Source of the DNA: Candidatus Niyogiibacteriota bacterium
Lineage (GTDB): Bacteria > Patescibacteriota > Minisyncoccia > HO2-45-28
Direction of reading: 5' to 3'
Length of the DNA: 7,426 bases
Assembly: GCA_016177385.1 (NCBI GenBank)
Contig: JACOVJ010000056.1
Coordinates: forward strand, 1 to 7,426
A model generated the notes under the pieces. That model had not been told where the DNA came from and searched no databases. It saw only the letters and a program-made list of their open reading frames with translations. Position numbers and translations under genes: made by a program. Shown here piece by piece: positions 1 to 5,681 of this stretch. Position 1 is the first letter of the stretch, and each line of letters begins with the position of its first letter.

Positions 1-75
1 GGACACGGCACCGCGATCCTCGAAGCGCATCCGGAGCTTGCGGACGCGCTGGTGGATTGGCTTAAAAATCTTTAA
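1..75 (+). CDS. C-terminal end of a probable alpha/beta hydrolase (partial, 5' end outside window)
   Basis: Frame 1 is open from the first base and stops at TAA 73-75, giving the last 24 residues. It begins GHGT and continues with HPELADALVDWLKNL. A His in a GHGT context about 20 residues before the end, then PEL and a terminal amphipathic VDWL helix, is typical of the C-terminus of alpha/beta hydrolases of the dienelactone-hydrolase or S9-peptidase kind, where that His completes the catalytic triad. The nucleophile and acid lie outside the window, so the substrate cannot be judged. Only 16 bases separate its stop from the response-regulator start and no terminator is seen, so read-through into that gene is possible. 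With so few residues the family call is tentative; that the stretch is coding is fairly likely. Confidence 0.5.
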   Translation, partial: GHGTAILEAHPELADALVDWLKNL

Positions 76-85
76 AGGGTAGAAT
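57..85 (+). promoter_or_regulatory. Candidate sigma70-type promoter of the response regulator (leaderless type)
   Basis: TTGGCT at 57-62 and TAGAAT at 80-85 are separated by 17 bases. They match the -35 and -10 consensus at 4/6 and 5/6. The -10 box ends 6 bases before the ATG at 92, so the predicted transcription start coincides with the A of the start codon. The -35 box lies inside the end of the upstream coding sequence. Found by eye, not by a scored scan. Confidence 0.5.
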
Positions 86-91
86 ACGTCC

Positions 92-487
92 ATGCAGACA
101 AAAGTGCTTGTGATCGAGGACGATCAGCTGATGGCCGGGCTCCTGGCGGAAAAGCTCGCCAAATCCGATTTCGATGTTCGTCTTGCCGCGGATGGCGAGG
201 CGGGCATGAAAGAATTGGAAAATCCGCCGGCCGGCGGACTGCCCGATATCATTTTGCTCGACCTGATTTTGCCGGGCGTGAGCGGTTTTGAGATCTTGGC
301 AAAGATCAAAGAAGATGAGCGAACCAAGGCGATCCCTGTGGTCATTCTTTCGAATCTCGGCAGTCGCGAGGAAGTCGAAAAAGGGTTGAAGCTCGGCGCC
401 GAGAGCTATCTCATCAAAGCGAACGTTCTGATCGATGAAGTCGTCAAAAAAATCCGCGATACGGTCGCTAAAAAACAGTTGCCGTGA
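92..487 (+). CDS. Single-domain response regulator (CheY-like receiver)
   Basis: This cytoplasmic phosphorylation switch of 131 residues consists of one receiver domain and nothing else. The sequence shows the acidic pocket E9-D10-D11, the phosphoacceptor D57 in LLDLILPG, the switch Ser at S87 (LSN), and K109 in the Y-L-I-K motif near the end. There is no DNA-binding or enzymatic output domain, so it probably acts by protein contact or as a phosphorelay intermediate; the target is unknown. The start at ATG 92 has no Shine-Dalgarno but sits 6 bases after a good -10 box, consistent with a leaderless mRNA. It faces a histidine kinase gene convergently across a shared terminator, so the two are likely partners, although hybrid pairing elsewhere cannot be excluded. 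Codon use and GC resemble the kinase. Family identity is secure. Confidence 0.95.
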   Translation: MQTKVLVIEDDQLMAGLLAEKLAKSDFDVRLAADGEAGMKELENPPAGGLPDIILLDLILPGVSGFEILAKIKEDERTKAIPVVILSNLGSREEVEKGLKLGAESYLIKANVLIDEVVKKIRDTVAKKQLP

Positions 488-496
488 ATAATCACA

Positions 497-542
497 AAAG
501 GGAGTCCTTTTCTGATTCCTAAGGACTTCCCTTTGTTTTTTT
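497..542 (+). terminator. Intrinsic terminator of the response regulator
   Basis: AAAGGGAGTCCTT at 497-509 pairs with AAGGACTTCCCTTT at 521-534, with one bulged base and an 11-base loop, and is followed by T7 at 536-542. It lies 10 bases after the regulator's stop. The kinase gene arrives from the other side and ends at 546. A short A run at 496-499 gives only a weak T tract on the minus strand, so the terminator works mainly for the plus-strand gene. Confidence 0.9.
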
Positions 543-545
543 GCT

Positions 546-2315
546 TTATGTTTCGAGCGCGCCTTTGGGCATGTGCGCGGGATCGGTCGGAAGCTGGATC
601 ATGAATGTCGAACCCGTGCCCTCCGTGGATTCGAAGGTAATGGTGCCGTTATGCTTTTCCACGATGCTCTTGGCGATATAAAGACCGAGTCCCGAACCCT
701 CGGTCTGGTAGCGGATGGCGTTCTCGCCGCGGAAAAATTTGTTGAAAATGAATTTTTTACTCTTCTCGGGGATGCCGATGCCGGTGTCCTCCACGATAAT
801 GAAGAGCGACGAGCGCTCAGGTCGAATTTTGATCCGCACCGTGCCCCGCAGCTCTGTGTATTTGATGGCATTATCAATGACATTTTGGATGGCAAGCACG
901 AGTTTTGATGCGTCGAAACTCGCGGCCGGCAGGGGCGCGGTGGGTTTTTCAAATGCGAAGTCGAGAGTGCGCGACTCGGCGTTCGGCTTGAGATCGGATA
1001 TAACCTTTTCAACAAGCGGGAGAAGGTCGCCCGTCGTGAAGGCATAGCCGAACCGCCCTTCTTCGATGCGGGATGCGTCCAAAAGGTCATTCACAAGGTT
1101 CGCCATATGTTCTGTCGCTTGGAATGATTTTTCTGTGAGGTCTTTTTGTTCGGAATTCAGCGCCCCTTTTTCTCCTTTTCGCAGCATATCCAGCGACCAT
1201 TTGATGCCGGAGATCGGCGTTCTCAACTGATGGGACGCAACGGTCACGAAATTCGCCTTCAACTGCTCTATCTCTTTTTCGCGCGTGATGTCGTGGAGGA
1301 TCAACACGGTGCCGATCTTCCGTTTTTCACTGCCGCGCACCGGGACCTGCGTCACTTGTAAAACAACCTTCTGCGGCCCCTCCGTGGTGAATTCGCGCGT
1401 TTCATAATCTTTTTGCATCATCTGGCGGATGCGGAACAGATTCTGAAGGTAGATATTTTTGGAGGCGAACGATCCGTCGAGTTTTTTATTCAGAACGTCA
1501 TTGATGTTCAGAAGCAGCAATTCCTGAGCTCTCGGATTCACGAGGGTGATCCTGTTTTCGAGGTCATACAAGACGAGACCATCGCTCAAGCTGTAAACGA
1601 TAGCGAGCGTTTTTTCGCGTTCGGCCTCGAGGTCGCCGAAGATGCGGGCATTCTCGATGGCGGTCGCGGCCTGATTGGCGACGATGGTCATGACATCGAT
1701 CTCAAAAAACTGGGATTTATGCCTGTCTTTGTAATAGATGCATATGCCGCCGATGATCGTATTTCCCCGCATCAAGGGAAGGCACAACAGGCCGTGGTAG
1801 TTTTGTTTTTTAACGGCCGGTAGCCAGGACGCCGGAAGTACGGGATCTTTTTGGACGTCGGATGTCGCCCACGCCTGTCCGGTGGACATCGCGCGCCCAA
1901 GCCATGCGCCTCCGATCGGCAACGGATCGACGCGTGAATGCTCGATATATTGGTTTTGAATCCCATAAGCGGCCCGGATAAAAGCGCCTTTGCGATCCGG
2001 CGTAAAATCAAAGAACGACGCTTGTTTTGCGCCGAGCGCAGTCGCTACGGTACGCGCGATCTTTTCGAGAATGGTCGTGACATCGGTTTCAACCGTGAGG
2101 AGCGCGGAAGTTTTTTCAAGCGCACGGAGCACTTTTTGCTGCTCCTCATATTCTTTGCGCGTGATGTATTTTCGCTTTTTCCCCTGCGTCCCTTTTGCGA
2201 GCGTATAATTCGTTGTCACATACCCGCGCTGTTTGGTGATGCTTTTTTTAAGGAGCGCGCGCTGCGCTTTTTTTGTTTTCTCAAACCAGGCGATGGCTTC
2301 CCGCTTTTCTTTCAT
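546..2315 (-). CDS. Soluble sensor histidine kinase, GAF-PAS-HisKA-HATPase_c
   Basis: With the ATG at 2315 the protein has 589 residues. Order of parts: a Lys-rich N-terminal segment (about 1-62); a GAF domain (about 76-226); a PAS domain (about 236-346, motif SDGLVLYD...VNPRAQEL); HisKA with phosphoacceptor H362 in ASHQLRTP; and a Bergerat-fold ATPase with N-box N478/N482 (NVIDNAIKYT), G1 box D510-TGIGIP, F box around F524-F528 and G2 box GSGLGLYIAKS from G540. No membrane segment or signal peptide is seen, so it should sense a cytoplasmic small molecule or redox cue through GAF or PAS. An in-frame ATG at 2342 would add 9 residues, but it lies 7 bases from the terminator of the preceding gene, whereas 2315 follows a -10-like box. 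Neither start has a Shine-Dalgarno. The likely partner is the convergent receiver protein at 92-487. All catalytic motifs are intact. Confidence 0.93.
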   Translation of the reverse strand: MKEKREAIAWFEKTKKAQRALLKKSITKQRGYVTTNYTLAKGTQGKKRKYITRKEYEEQQKVLRALEKTSALLTVETDVTTILEKIARTVATALGAKQASFFDFTPDRKGAFIRAAYGIQNQYIEHSRVDPLPIGGAWLGRAMSTGQAWATSDVQKDPVLPASWLPAVKKQNYHGLLCLPLMRGNTIIGGICIYYKDRHKSQFFEIDVMTIVANQAATAIENARIFGDLEAEREKTLAIVYSLSDGLVLYDLENRITLVNPRAQELLLLNINDVLNKKLDGSFASKNIYLQNLFRIRQMMQKDYETREFTTEGPQKVVLQVTQVPVRGSEKRKIGTVLILHDITREKEIEQLKANFVTVASHQLRTPISGIKWSLDMLRKGEKGALNSEQKDLTEKSFQATEHMANLVNDLLDASRIEEGRFGYAFTTGDLLPLVEKVISDLKPNAESRTLDFAFEKPTAPLPAASFDASKLVLAIQNVIDNAIKYTELRGTVRIKIRPERSSLFIIVEDTGIGIPEKSKKFIFNKFFRGENAIRYQTEGSGLGLYIAKSIVEKHNGTITFESTEGTGSTFMIQLPTDPAHMPKGALET

Positions 2316-2321
2316 ACTATC

Positions 2322-2350
2322 AGTATCGCACCGCCGTTTCATTGCCGCAA
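2322..2350 (-). promoter_or_regulatory. Possible promoter of the histidine kinase (leaderless type)
   Basis: On the minus strand TTGCGG (2350-2345) and GATACT (2327-2322) are separated by 17 bases and match consensus 3/6 and 4/6. The -10 box ends 6 bases before the ATG at 2315. The kinase needs its own promoter because a strong terminator lies just upstream. The -35 box is weak, so this remains a proposal. Confidence 0.3.
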
Positions 2351-2374
2351 AAACCCGCCCTATGGCGGGTTTTT
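2349..2374 (-). terminator. Intrinsic terminator after the DUF1097-like gene
   Basis: AAAAACCCGCC and GGCGGGTTTTT form a perfect 11-bp stem with a 4-base loop. The right-hand T5 on the minus strand completes a Rho-independent terminator 23 bases after the stop of the membrane-protein gene. The hairpin is symmetrical, but no plus-strand gene enters it. It separates that gene from the kinase transcriptionally. Confidence 0.9.
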
Positions 2375-2397
2375 ATCCGGAAAATCGAAAATCTCGT

Positions 2398-2973
2398 TCA
2401 GTATTCTTTGTCGAAGAGCGTATTTCGCTGGTCGAGCGGAACGCGTTCAATGTCGAAGAGTTTGTTTTTGAGATACACGTTGACGAGCGCGAACACGACG
2501 CCCACCATCGTGAGGATCCAGAAATACACCGCATTCTGTAAACTACTGACATCCCCGCCGAATCCGCCGAACACGTAAGCAAAGTAGCCGGCATACGTAA
2601 GGAAATAAACAAACGCCAATTCAAACAAATTAGTGAGTTCCAATAGGACGATACAGGTCGCCGCCAAGAAAACCGTCGTCGGCAACCCCCATACCGGACC
2701 AAGCGCCGCTGTCAGATAACCGTTGACGATGAGCGTCAGCCACCCAAATACGATTCCGCCGGTCAGCGCGGCGAGATATTTGGACAGGCGTTTGGTTTTG
2801 GCGCCGATCGAAAACCAGCCGCCCCAGCTGATAAAAAGGACCCATGGAGCTGCGATCCACGAACCGTACAGCGCTCCGACTTGAATGGTCAGAAGCACGG
2901 AGAATCCCGCGAGCACGCCGACCAACAGCGCGACCGGAAACCATTTGTTAAGCGACGGCTGAATATTCGCCAT
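2398..2973 (-). CDS. Six-helix integral membrane protein, DUF1097-like
   Basis: The product has 191 residues and is dominated by hydrophobic segments at roughly 12-31, 37-57, 66-87, 92-112, 115-137 and 148-168, with a short polar C-terminal tail containing LFDIERVPLDQRN. The arrangement (APWVLFISWGGWFSIGAKTK, then GGIVFGWLT) resembles the DUF1097 family to which E. coli YcdZ belongs, whose function is not established. This assignment is from memory of the family pattern and is moderate. No signal peptide beyond the first helix and no catalytic motif are seen. The ATG at 2973 has no clear Shine-Dalgarno. Its 5' end faces the DoxX-family gene across about 97 bases, so the two membrane-protein genes are divergently transcribed and could share regulation. 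It ends at TGA and runs into a strong terminator. A small permease or channel-like role is possible but not shown. Confidence 0.85.
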   Translation of the reverse strand: MANIQPSLNKWFPVALLVGVLAGFSVLLTIQVGALYGSWIAAPWVLFISWGGWFSIGAKTKRLSKYLAALTGGIVFGWLTLIVNGYLTAALGPVWGLPTTVFLAATCIVLLELTNLFELAFVYFLTYAGYFAYVFGGFGGDVSSLQNAVYFWILTMVGVVFALVNVYLKNKLFDIERVPLDQRNTLFDKEY

Positions 2974-3070
2974 GATGCTATGTAACTCGCTAGTTATTAA
3001 TCACTTTTATCATACACGTATACGCGCCGATCCTTTAATACATTATCCACAGGTGGTAGGATAGGTGCAT
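2974..3070. promoter_or_regulatory. Divergent promoter region with a 14-bp imperfect palindrome
   Basis: This intergenic region serves two genes read outward. TAACTCGCTAGTTA at 2983-2996 is self-complementary at 12 of 14 positions and lies 10 bases from the minus-strand ATG, where a repressor could bind. For the plus-strand DoxX gene, TTTAAT (3034-3039), 17 bases and TGgTAGGAT (-10 at 3057-3062, extended form) end 8 bases before ATG 3071. For the minus-strand gene only a lone TATGAT (3014-3009) without a -35 was found. CGTATACG at 3017-3024 is a further short palindrome. Confidence 0.35.
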
Positions 3071-3472
3071 ATGCCAAACATTTTTCCACAAGCGCTCGCA
3101 TTCGGCGCGTTCGCGCCGCTTATCCTGCGCCTTATCCTCGGCGCCGTTTTTATTGTCCACGGCTACCCGAAGTTATTTAAGAATTTTTCGGAAACCGCGG
3201 GGTTTTTCGAATCCATCGGCATCCGGCCCGGCAAATTCTGGGTATTCGTGGTTGGCGCGGTCGAGTTGTTCGGCGGCATCGCGCTTGTCGCAGGATTTGC
3301 AACTCAACTCGCAGCCGCCTTTATCGCGATCAATATGCTGGTCGCCATCGCGAAAGTGAAATTCCGGCAGGGATTCGTCGGCGGTTACGAATTCGATCTG
3401 GCGCTTCTTGTTATTGCGCTTTCGTTGATTTTAACAGGGCCGGGCGCGTACGCGTTCGACCTGCCGCTCTAA
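3071..3472 (+). CDS. DoxX family membrane protein
   Basis: This 133-residue inner-membrane protein has four predicted helices at about 12-31, 57-77, 79-97 and 108-124. DoxX signatures are visible: LRLILGAVFIVHGYPKLF near residues 19-36, GAVELFGGIALVAGFAT around 62-78 with E65, and GGYEFDLALL then LTGPG in the last helix region. DoxX-type proteins are associated with respiratory quinone oxidation or redox homeostasis in other bacteria; the role here is not known. The ATG at 3071 is preferred. An in-frame GTG at 3065 would add two residues. The bases before the start (TAGGATAGGTG, 3057-3067) can be read either as a weak Shine-Dalgarno or as an extended -10 box, and the sequence alone does not decide. 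It is monocistronic, with a terminator directly downstream. Length is typical for the family. Confidence 0.92.
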   Translation: MPNIFPQALAFGAFAPLILRLILGAVFIVHGYPKLFKNFSETAGFFESIGIRPGKFWVFVVGAVELFGGIALVAGFATQLAAAFIAINMLVAIAKVKFRQGFVGGYEFDLALLVIALSLILTGPGAYAFDLPL

Positions 3473-3481
3473 AAACAAAAC

Positions 3482-3521
3482 AAAGAAATTCCTGTCCCGC
3501 CACCGGCGGGATTTCTTTTTT
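3482..3521 (+). terminator. Intrinsic terminator after the DoxX gene
   Basis: TCCCGCC (3495-3501) and GGCGGGA (3505-3511) form the inner stem with a 3-base loop. AAAGAAA (3482-3488) can extend it by pairing with TTTCTTT (3512-3518), leaving a 6-base bulge. A T-rich run follows to 3521. Confidence 0.85.
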
Positions 3522-3549
3522 GCCGGGCGCGTGATAGAACAAGGAGATT

Positions 3550-4140
3550 ATGGCGCGAGATACCATTGTTTTTGACCTCGAAACCAAAAAAGAATTCGCC
3601 GAGATCGGCGGGCGCAACCACCCGGAACTTTTGGGTGTATCGGTGCTCGGGGCGTACTCGTACAGCGAAAACCGCTATCGTGTATTCGAAGAACACGAGT
3701 TGGGCGAGTTTGAAAAAATGCTCAAAAATACCGGGCTCCTGATCGGATTCAACAGCAATGCATTCGATATCCCCGTGCTTCAGCCTTACGTGTCGCTCGA
3801 CTTAACAACCATCCCATCGCTCGACATGATGGAAGCCGTGGTTCGCGGTGTCGGATTCCGGGTGAGTTTGGACAATCTTGCGAAGACGACCGTGAACGCC
3901 GCTAAATCCGCCGACGGCCTAACGGCGCTGCGCTGGTTCCGTGAAGGCCGCGTTCAGGAGGTAAAAGATTATTGCCTGAAAGACGTGGAAGTGACGAAGG
4001 CGCTTTACGAATACGGAAAGGTCAACGGACAGATCCGGTTCATTCCGCGCGATTCGATCGAACCGCGCGTGATTGCCGTGGACTGGATGCGCTATGCGCC
4101 GGTCAGCGAGCCGGAAGAGCGGCAATTCCGATTGATTTAA
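3550..4140 (+). CDS. RNase H-like 3'-5' exonuclease domain protein (DEDDy type)
   Basis: The product has 196 residues and one RNase H-fold exonuclease domain. Metal-binding motifs are in the expected order: Exo I D9 and E11 in VFDLETK, Exo II D73 in GFNSNAFDIPVL, and Exo III Y141xxxD145 in YCLKDVEV. The Tyr places it in the DEDDy subgroup, near the RNase_H_2/YprB-like predicted exonucleases. The substrate (DNA or RNA, repair or processing) cannot be told. There is no helicase or polymerase domain attached. The start ATG 3550 has a strong Shine-Dalgarno AAGGAG (3541-3546), placed closely at 3 bases. No convincing promoter was seen between the DoxX terminator and this start. The RNase H-like YkuK gene follows after 33 bases on the same strand, with what looks like its own promoter. 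All four acidic residues needed for catalysis are present. Confidence 0.88.
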   Translation: MARDTIVFDLETKKEFAEIGGRNHPELLGVSVLGAYSYSENRYRVFEEHELGEFEKMLKNTGLLIGFNSNAFDIPVLQPYVSLDLTTIPSLDMMEAVVRGVGFRVSLDNLAKTTVNAAKSADGLTALRWFREGRVQEVKDYCLKDVEVTKALYEYGKVNGQIRFIPRDSIEPRVIAVDWMRYAPVSEPEERQFRLI

Positions 4141-4160
4141 CGGTCGGAATGGGGTACGAT
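4132..4160 (+). promoter_or_regulatory. Candidate promoter of the YkuK-like gene
   Basis: TTGATT (4132-4137), 17 bases and TACGAT (4155-4160) match the consensus boxes 4/6 each. The -35 lies in the last codons of the exonuclease gene. The predicted start is about 7 bases before ATG 4174, giving a near-leaderless mRNA; no Shine-Dalgarno is seen at that ATG. The same TTGATT box occurs before rpmB. Confidence 0.4.
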
Positions 4161-4173
4161 AGGTTCGCTTACC

Positions 4174-4674
4174 ATGACAGACGCAAACCCCGCACAATTT
4201 CGTTTTCATACCCCATACCGGGTGATTTCTTTTGCGGAACTCATTGATGAGATCAATGTCTACATCGCAAAGAGTCCCCAAAGCCACTATTCGGTCATGA
4301 TCGGGAGCGATTCGCGCGCGGCGGCCCTGTCCGAGATCGTGACCGCCATCGCGGTTTGGAAGATCGGCAACGGAGGGCGGTATTTTTGGGCAAAATCTCC
4401 GGAGGAGCGCTACGCGACGCTTCGCGACCGGATCTATCAGGAGGCGATGCAGTCGATCCTCTTAGCGCAGGAACTGAGGAGCGCGCTCCGCGACCGGTTG
4501 GGCGATGAATTTTTTTGGAACAATCAGCTTGCCGTGCATATTGATGTCGGGGAGAACGGCCCGACCAAGGAACTCAAGGAAGGCGTGCTCGGTATGGTGC
4601 GGGGGTTCGGTTTTGAGGCGTTCGCCAAGCCCGACGCGGTCGCCGCATTCGTGCTCGCCGATAAACATACGTAG
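4174..4674 (+). CDS. Ribonuclease H-like YkuK family protein (DUF458)
   Basis: The product has 166 residues with the recognisable layout of Bacillus YkuK-type proteins. It opens with an aromatic N-terminal strand (FRFHTPYRVISFAELIDEI) and then has VMIGSDS (D46) as the first acidic strand, E90 in the central helix, HIDVGENGPTKEL (D124), and AKPDAVAAFVLADKHT (D154) at the end. These acidic residues fit an RNase H-like active site; a biochemical function for the family is not established to my knowledge. It has no membrane segment and should be cytosolic. ATG 4174 has no Shine-Dalgarno. Its TAG stop (4672-4674) overlaps the first base of the downstream tRNA-Arg gene by one base. The C-terminal family motif runs to the stop, so the overlap is not an artefact of a wrong frame. 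GC content is about 55% in a sampled line, like its left neighbours. Confidence 0.9.
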   Translation: MTDANPAQFRFHTPYRVISFAELIDEINVYIAKSPQSHYSVMIGSDSRAAALSEIVTAIAVWKIGNGGRYFWAKSPEERYATLRDRIYQEAMQSILLAQELRSALRDRLGDEFFWNNQLAVHIDVGENGPTKELKEGVLGMVRGFGFEAFAKPDAVAAFVLADKHT

Positions 4675-4745
4675 TCCTCATAGCTCAATGGATAGAGCGC
4701 AGGCCTCCGAAGCCTGAGATCGGGGTTCGACTCCTCGTGGGGACG
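4674..4745 (+). tRNA. tRNA-Arg (anticodon CCG)
   Basis: A full cloverleaf can be drawn. The acceptor GTCCTCA (4674-4680) pairs with TGGGGAC (4738-4744), with one G-T pair. D stem is GCTC/GAGC. Anticodon stem CAGGC/GCCTG encloses loop CTCCGAA with anticodon CCG at 4707-4709. The T arm is CGGGG, TTCGACT, CCTCG, and the discriminator is G4745. CCA is not encoded; the next bases are CAA. It reads CGG codons. Its first base is the last base of the YkuK stop codon and no separate promoter is seen, so it is probably excised from the ykuK-like transcript. Confidence 0.96.
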
Positions 4746-4758
4746 CAAGGACGAAGTT

Positions 4759-4801
4759 CGCCCTATCATTCGATAGGGCGCCCCGTCGGACGGCGGGGCG
4801 C
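4759..4801 (+). other. Two tandem overlapping GC-rich hairpins after tRNA-Arg
   Basis: CGCCCTATC (4759-4767) and GATAGGGCG (4772-4780) form a 9-bp hairpin with loop ATTC. GCGCCCCG (4778-4785) and CGGGGCGC (4794-4801) form a second one with an 8-base loop. The two share bases 4778-4780, so they compete at the junction. No T tract follows, so this is not a classical intrinsic terminator. It may stabilise or help process the 3' end of the ykuK-tRNA transcript. Confidence 0.5.
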
Positions 4802-4831
4802 TTCTGGCCGAGAGCACAGAAGTAAAGAGAT

Positions 4832-4860
4832 TTAAGTTCTGCAATCCTGTGTGGTATGCT
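4832..4860 (+). promoter_or_regulatory. Candidate extended -10 promoter of the HTH gene
   Basis: TTAAGT (4832-4837), 17 bases and TGgTATGCT (hexamer 4855-4860) give a weak -35 with an extended -10. The hexamer ends 9 bases before ATG 4870. A GGAGG (4862-4866) lies between them. If transcription starts at the usual distance, the mRNA would begin at or after that GGAGG, so either the promoter or the Shine-Dalgarno reading must give way. Confidence 0.3.
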
Positions 4861-4869
4861 TGGAGGTAC

Positions 4870-5598
4870 ATGACACCGCTTAAGGAATTTAAATTACAGG
4901 CCATTCGTTTAAGAAGACAGGGTTTGAGTTATAACGAAATTAGGCGTCATGTGCCGGTTGTTAAAAGTACGCTCAGTTTGTGGTTAAAGAGTATTCCGCT
5001 TTCAGAAAAACACCGGAAACGTCTCTATACAAAACAAATAGCGATACTCTCGCGTGGTCCCCAAAGTCAAAAAGAGAGAAGAGCGCGGGAAATTGAAAAA
5101 ATCATCCAAACCGCGGCAGAAGAAATAACAAGGCCCTTATCTGATGATACATATCGGTTGGTGGGAGCAGCCCTGTATTGGGCGGAGGGCACAAAAAGAG
5201 GAGGATTCGAGGTTACCAATTCCGACCCGTATTTTATATTATTCATGGTGAGATGGATTGAAAAAATTTTTGGAGTCCCCGCGCCTAAACTGAAAGCGCG
5301 ACTAAATATTTATCCGCAGCAGAATGATATGAAAATTAAAAAATTTTGGTCGGCATTAACGGGAATCCCGACCAAAAATTTTGGAAAGAGTTTTGTAAAA
5401 CCCCTGAATAAGGGGTATAAGAAAAATAACCTTTATTATGGAACCATTAAAATAGAGCTTCCAAAGGGCACGGATACCAAACACAGGGTTTTTGGATGGA
5501 TTCGGGCAGTGCTTGACGAAATTGAACCGCAGGTAAAAGGGGTGCAACAAAAATGGATTAGACTTGCTTCTGTGGCGCGTCCGGTCAATTTAAAATAA
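4870..5598 (+). CDS. HTH protein with a LAGLIDADG-like C-terminal region (family unnamed)
   Basis: The product has 242 residues. Residues 8-40 (KLQAIRLRRQGLSYNEIRRHVP, then STLSLWLK) form a recombinase/transposase-like helix-turn-helix. A basic linker with coiled-coil tendency follows to about 90. The C-terminal part has LVGAALYWAEGTK (97-109), VTNSDP (115-120), FWSALTGIP (159-167) and YYGTIKIEL (189-197). This pattern recurs in poorly described bacterial proteins; the first motif recalls a LAGLIDADG helix ending in an acidic residue (E106), so a relative of homing endonucleases or of WhiA-like regulators is possible but unproven. ATG 4870 is preferred because GGAGG lies 3 bases before it; an in-frame GTG at 4849 would overlap the -10 box. 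Sampled lines of the gene are 32-37% GC against about 55% in the left neighbour, and it lies between two tRNA genes. Horizontal acquisition is likely; activity is unknown. Confidence 0.8.
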   Translation: MTPLKEFKLQAIRLRRQGLSYNEIRRHVPVVKSTLSLWLKSIPLSEKHRKRLYTKQIAILSRGPQSQKERRAREIEKIIQTAAEEITRPLSDDTYRLVGAALYWAEGTKRGGFEVTNSDPYFILFMVRWIEKIFGVPAPKLKARLNIYPQQNDMKIKKFWSALTGIPTKNFGKSFVKPLNKGYKKNNLYYGTIKIELPKGTDTKHRVFGWIRAVLDEIEPQVKGVQQKWIRLASVARPVNLK

Positions 5599-5602
5599 AA
5601 AT

Positions 5603-5674
5603 CCCCCCATAGCTTAATTGGCAAAGCAGCGGACTCTTAATCCGTGGATCTAGGTTCGATTCCTAGTGGGGGGA
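5603..5674 (+). tRNA. tRNA-Lys (anticodon CTT)
   Basis: Acceptor CCCCCCA (5603-5609) pairs perfectly with TGGGGGG (5667-5673). D stem is GCTT/AAGC with loop AATTGGCA. Anticodon stem GCGGA/TCCGT encloses loop CTCTTAA with anticodon CTT at 5636-5638. The T arm is CTAGG, TTCGATT, CCTAG, and the discriminator is A5674. CCA is not encoded. It begins 4 bases after the TAA of the HTH gene, with no terminator or obvious promoter between, so it is probably co-transcribed. The promoter of the next gene starts 7 bases after its 3' end. Confidence 0.96.
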
Positions 5675-5681
5675 CAAATAC

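Noticed and set aside
1938..2471. Plus-strand open frame of 177 codons across the kinase start and the terminator
   Set aside because: It overlaps the kinase and the membrane-protein gene, contains the terminator hairpin, and its translation is low-complexity Phe/Arg-rich shadow sequence.
4849..4869. GTG start at 4849 for the HTH gene
   Set aside because: It would place the start over the -10-like box and lose the GGAGG just before ATG 4870.
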